Of a stretch of DNA of 15,720 nt, positions 13,183 to 15,720 are shown piece after piece. The notes below the pieces were generated by a model, which saw only the letters and a list, made by a program, of their open reading frames with translations, made no database searches and was not told the DNA's origin. This stretch comes from Gaiellasilicea sp031371615 (GTDB lineage Bacteria > Actinomycetota > Thermoleophilia > Gaiellales > Gaiellaceae). The stretch covers positions 1 through 15,720 of the forward strand of contig JANMJY010000270.1 in NCBI GenBank assembly GCA_031371615.1, in the 5' to 3' direction. Numbering within the stretch: the stretch's first letter is position 1; each line of letters opens with the position of its first letter. A program made the position numbers and the translations under genes.

Positions 13183-14276
13183 GCCTTGGACGCGATGCCG
13201 ACGGCTGCGCGGACGACGTCGACGACGCGCTCCTGCTGCTCGGCAGTGATGCCCGCCCAGAGCGGCACGGAGAAATTCTCCTGCGCGGCACGCTCCGTCT
13301 CGGGAAGCGATCCCGGCTCGTAGCCGAGATAGCTCAGCGCCGGCTGCAGATGGAGCGGCGGCAGGTAGTACCGCGCGTTGCCGATCTGCGCGTCGGTCAG
13401 CGCGGCCCGGATCCGGTCGCGCTCGGGGGAGCGGCAGACGAAGAGGTGGTAGACGTGCCCGGGATCATCGTCGGGGATCTCGCACAGCTCGCCGAGGCCG
13501 AGCTCCGCGTAGCGCGCGGCCGCCGCACGACGCGCCGCAGTCCAGCCGTCGAGCTCGCGGAGGAAGATTCGGAGCGCGGCGGCCTGGATCTCGTCGAGGC
13601 GCGAGTTGTACCCGACGTACTCGAAGGTCGTCTTCGCCTTCGAGCCGTGAAAGCGCAGCATCCGGATGCGCTCGGCGAGCTCGGCGTCGCGCACGGCGAC
13701 GAGACCGCCGTCACCCAGGCAGAACAGGTTCTTCGTGGGATAGAAGCTGAAGGTCGACGCGATCCCGGTGCCGCCGATGGCCGGCGATCCAAAGGCCTGG
13801 GCCGCGTCCTCGACGATCGGCAGGCCCAGTGGTCGACACAGCGCCGCCAGCTCCGCGAGCGGTGCGGGCCGGCCGAAGAGATGGACGGGCATGATCGCCT
13901 TCGTGCGAGCCGTGAGCTTCCGCTCGACGTCCTCGGGATCGAGGTTCAGCGTCACCGGATCGATGTCGGCGAAGACGGGCGTCGCCTCGCGGCGGGCGAT
14001 CGCCTCGGCGGTGGCGTAGAACGTGAAGGCCGGGCAGATGACCTCGTCGCCGCGGCCGATACCGAGCGCGTCGAGAACAAGCACGATCGCGTCGGTGCCG
14101 TTGGCGACGCCGATCGTCTCCGGCACGCCGAGGTACTCGGCCGCCTCGCTCTCGAAGGCAGAGACGTTGGGCCCGAACACGAACTGCCCGCTCTCGAGCA
14201 CGTCCGCGAAAGCCTGCTTGAGCTCCGGGATCAGCGGCGCGAACTGCGCCTTGACGTCGACGAGATCGATCTTCAC
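13179..14276 (-). CDS. DegT/DnrJ/EryC1/StrS family sugar aminotransferase
   Basis: The 365-residue protein is a PLP-dependent aminotransferase of the sugar family, which transfers an amino group (usually from glutamate) to a keto-sugar nucleotide. Visible: the opening IDLVDVKAQFAPLIPELK, the GVANGTDAIVLVLDALGIG cofactor-phosphate block (56-74), VIVDxAQ-type VEDAAQAFGS (155-164, D157 contacting the PLP ring nitrogen) and the Schiff-base lysine K182 in FSFYPTKNLFCLGDGG (177-191). The length is standard. The start is a GTG with no purine-rich ribosome site on its strand; the 12-bp gap from the DedA gene suggests coupled translation. It overlaps the dehydratase gene by 4 bp. The most likely role is amination of the 4-keto sugar made by that enzyme; the exact sugar and the position aminated cannot be read from the sequence. 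Confidence 0.92.
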   Translation of the reverse strand: MKIDLVDVKAQFAPLIPELKQAFADVLESGQFVFGPNVSAFESEAAEYLGVPETIGVANGTDAIVLVLDALGIGRGDEVICPAFTFYATAEAIARREATPVFADIDPVTLNLDPEDVERKLTARTKAIMPVHLFGRPAPLAELAALCRPLGLPIVEDAAQAFGSPAIGGTGIASTFSFYPTKNLFCLGDGGLVAVRDAELAERIRMLRFHGSKAKTTFEYVGYNSRLDEIQAAALRIFLRELDGWTAARRAAAARYAELGLGELCEIPDDDPGHVYHLFVCRSPERDRIRAALTDAQIGNARYYLPPLHLQPALSYLGYEPGSLPETERAAQENFSVPLWAGITAEQQERVVDVVRAAVGIASKA

Positions 14277-14288
14277 AGTCGGAGGAGT

Positions 14289-14972
14289 CTAGCGAGGCTC
14301 CGTCGAGGGTTTTCCGCGTCGCCGCAGGTACTTCCAGGCCAGGTAGCCGGCCCCTGCCACGACTGCGGCGACGATCGCGTAGTCGACGTACCGGAATGCG
14401 TCGTGGAAGTCCGTCCAGCGCCGGCCGAGCGCCCAGCCGGCCCCCGCGAGGGCGAAGCACCAGATCGCTGACCCGATCAGCGTCAGGACGGTGTAGCGCG
14501 CGAGCGGCGCCCGGAAGACGCCTGCCGGGATCGACACGAACGAGCGGACGACCGGCGTGATCCGGCCGAGGAAGACCGCCCAGTCCTCCCACCGGTCGAA
14601 CCAGCGCTCAGCCCGCGCGAGCTTGGCCTCGTTCAGGTGTACCCACCGGCCACGACGTTCGAGGAACGGACGCCCGCCGCGCAGGCCGATCCACCAGCCG
14701 ATGATCGAGCCGATCGTGTAGCCCACGGTCCCGGCGAGCGCGATCCCGAGGTACGCCTCGAAGCCCGGATGCAGCTTCCAGCCGAGGAGCTGCACGTCCT
14801 GGCCGGCGAAGGCTCCCGCGGCGACGGCGCCGCCGTAGACCATCACGGCCTCGCTCGCCGCGGGAAAGACCGCGTCGAGCAGCATCAGCAGGAAGACCGC
14901 ATAGAGCCCGTGGTCGCCGACGACGGTCGTCAGAGTGTCCGTGAGCCCGGACAGGATCGACGCCACCGGCAC
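14289..14972 (-). CDS. DedA family (VTT domain) inner-membrane protein
   Basis: The 227-residue protein shows the DedA pattern: a hydrophobic N-terminal part with FPAASEAVMVYGG (residues 36-48, the family's acidic PxxSE-type motif), GxxxGYTIGSIIGWWIGLRGG (near 81-101), the signature FLGRITPVVRSFVSIPAGVF (134-153), and further membrane segments to the C-terminal basic tail. DedA proteins are proton-coupled transporters or scramblases; UptA and PopT members recycle undecaprenyl phosphate, the lipid carrier used for polysaccharide and peptidoglycan building blocks. Its place between a secreted protein and sugar-nucleotide genes suits a carrier-recycling role, though that is inferred. The start is a GTG at 14972; a second in-frame GTG lies two codons on. 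It begins 10 bp after the upstream gene. Confidence 0.9.
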   Translation of the reverse strand: MPVASILSGLTDTLTTVVGDHGLYAVFLLMLLDAVFPAASEAVMVYGGAVAAGAFAGQDVQLLGWKLHPGFEAYLGIALAGTVGYTIGSIIGWWIGLRGGRPFLERRGRWVHLNEAKLARAERWFDRWEDWAVFLGRITPVVRSFVSIPAGVFRAPLARYTVLTLIGSAIWCFALAGAGWALGRRWTDFHDAFRYVDYAIVAAVVAGAGYLAWKYLRRRGKPSTEPR

Positions 14973-14982
14973 GGGTGGAACT

Positions 14983-15720
14983 CTAGCCCTTGCTCTGCGG
15001 CTTCTTGACCGGGACCGGCGCCGCGCGGATGACGCGGAAAGGCGCCGTGACGACGTCGACCGCGCCGAGCTCGTTCGTCGCGTGGAAGCGCACCGTATAG
15101 AGGCCGCCGTAGACGAAGAACCTGCCGCCGCGGGTCGTGCCCTTCCAGCTCGCGGCGAAGCGGCCGGCGGGGAGGCGGCGGATGGCGATCGTCGCCACCT
15201 GGACGCCCGAGGTCGTCTCGACCGTGGCCGTCACGCGAGCCGGGCGGGTCAACGTCACTCCGGCCGAGATCGTCTGCTTGCCGCGCACGCGGACGACGAC
15301 AGTCCGCCGCGAGAGCCTTGCGAAGCCGAGCGTGTTGTTGACGGTGAAGGTCTGCGTGGTCGTCGACGCTCGGGCGAGGTCGTCCGTGGCCGAGACCTCG
15401 AGTCGCCAGCGGCCCTCGGCGGGTGGGGCCGGCTCGGCGAGCGGGTCGACGGGTGGAGGCGGGAAGGCGACCGGGTAGGTCCCCGGCTGGCGGAGCAGCG
15501 TCTCGGTGAACGCGGGCGTGCCGTCTGGCGCAGCGAGAGTCGCGGTGACGTTCGACGGCCGCACGACCTTGTACGAGAGCGCACGCTGCGTCTCGCCGAC
15601 ACCGTCGCCGTTGGGCGAGATCACGGGGTCCGGAGCAGGCGCGTAGACCCCGTAGTACATGAGCTGCAGCGCGTTCGAGACGGGGCGCTCGCCGCCGGGG
15701 TCGGACGGCCGGTTCAGCAG
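14983..15720 (-). CDS. C-terminal part of a secreted protein, probably phosphodiester glycosidase (partial)
   Basis: The frame is open to the right edge, so the N-terminus is missing; 245 codons are in the window. The first visible residues (LLNRPSDPGGERPVSNALQL) resemble the end of the NAGPA/phosphodiester glycosidase domain, which typically finishes with an RPVANAL-like strand. Next come SPNGDGVGETQ, a calcium-loop style motif at the start of FlgD-like Ig-fold domains, and two beta-rich segments ending in a lysine-rich tail. An in-frame ATG at 15660 lies inside this run and is unlikely to be the true start. The domain order fits a secreted enzyme that acts on phosphodiester-linked sugars or surface glycans. 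The glycosidase call rests on a short stretch, and any secreted protein with the same C-terminal domain is an alternative. It is the first visible gene of the minus-strand DedA-DegT-CapD operon. Confidence 0.6.
   Translation of the reverse strand: MLNRPSDPGGERPVSNALQLMYYGVYAPAPDPVISPNGDGVGETQRALSYKVVRPSNVTATLAAPDGTPAFTETLLRQPGTYPVAFPPPPVDPLAEPAPPAEGRWRLEVSATDDLARASTTTQTFTVNNTLGFARLSRRTVVVRVRGKQTISAGVTLTRPARVTATVETTSGVQVATIAIRRLPAGRFAASWKGTTRGGRFFVYGGLYTVRFHATNELGAVDVVTAPFRVIRAAPVPVKKPQSKG

Noticed and set aside
1..15720. CRISPR arrays, tRNA or rRNA genes, insertion sequences, prophage or toxin-antitoxin genes
   Set aside because: No regularly spaced repeats, cloverleaf-like segments, transposase motifs or terminal inverted repeats were recognised by eye on either strand.

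Overview
The window is GC-rich (strong G/C bias at third codon positions) and densely packed, with short intergenic gaps, GTG starts, ATGA/GTGA overlaps and probable leaderless promoters. This fits a high-GC actinobacterium. The tandem DUF839 proteins and the PNGDG-type C-terminal domain suggest the Thermoleophilia (Gaiellales/Solirubrobacterales side), but that placement is an inference from gene style, not a phylogeny. No rRNA, tRNA, CRISPR array, insertion sequence or phage gene was seen.

Region A (1-4623, mostly minus strand). After the last codons of a plus-strand gene (1-50) comes a tight five-gene minus-strand operon, in transcription order: a soluble fumarate reductase/succinate dehydrogenase-type flavoprotein, class I fumarase alpha, class I fumarase beta, a ComA-family phosphosulfolactate synthase, and an AlkZ-like winged-helix protein. 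A -10 element lies exactly 6 nt before the first GTG, with a perfect 19-bp inverted repeat just upstream of it. ComA makes a sulfonate analogue of the C4 acids handled by fumarase and fumarate reductase. The cluster may therefore be a sulfolactate/sulfoacrylate/sulfopropionate version of the malate-fumarate-succinate series, and this is the most interesting idea in the window.

Region B (4696-7934). A small membrane-anchored pilin-like protein (+) converges on a lysR-maleylacetate reductase-like pair (-, ATGA overlap). The LysR gene is divergent from a DUF354 glycosyltransferase-like gene (+). Only 26 bp separate the two starts, and that space holds overlapping -10 elements and a LysR-type T-N11-A box.

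Region C (7986-11267, plus strand). Two exported PhoX-like (DUF839) paralogues lie in tandem, separated by a strong GC hairpin. The first has a twin-arginine type signal and the second a Sec-type signal.

Region D (11272-15720, minus strand). A surface-polysaccharide operon, in transcription order: the C-terminal part of a secreted protein (probably a phosphodiester glycosidase) entering from the right edge, a DedA membrane protein, a DegT/DnrJ/EryC1 sugar aminotransferase, and a membrane-bound CapD/WbpM-type nucleotide-sugar dehydratase. The last two overlap by GTGA and form a plausible pathway to an amino-deoxy sugar. The DUF354 gene may contribute to related surface glycan synthesis.
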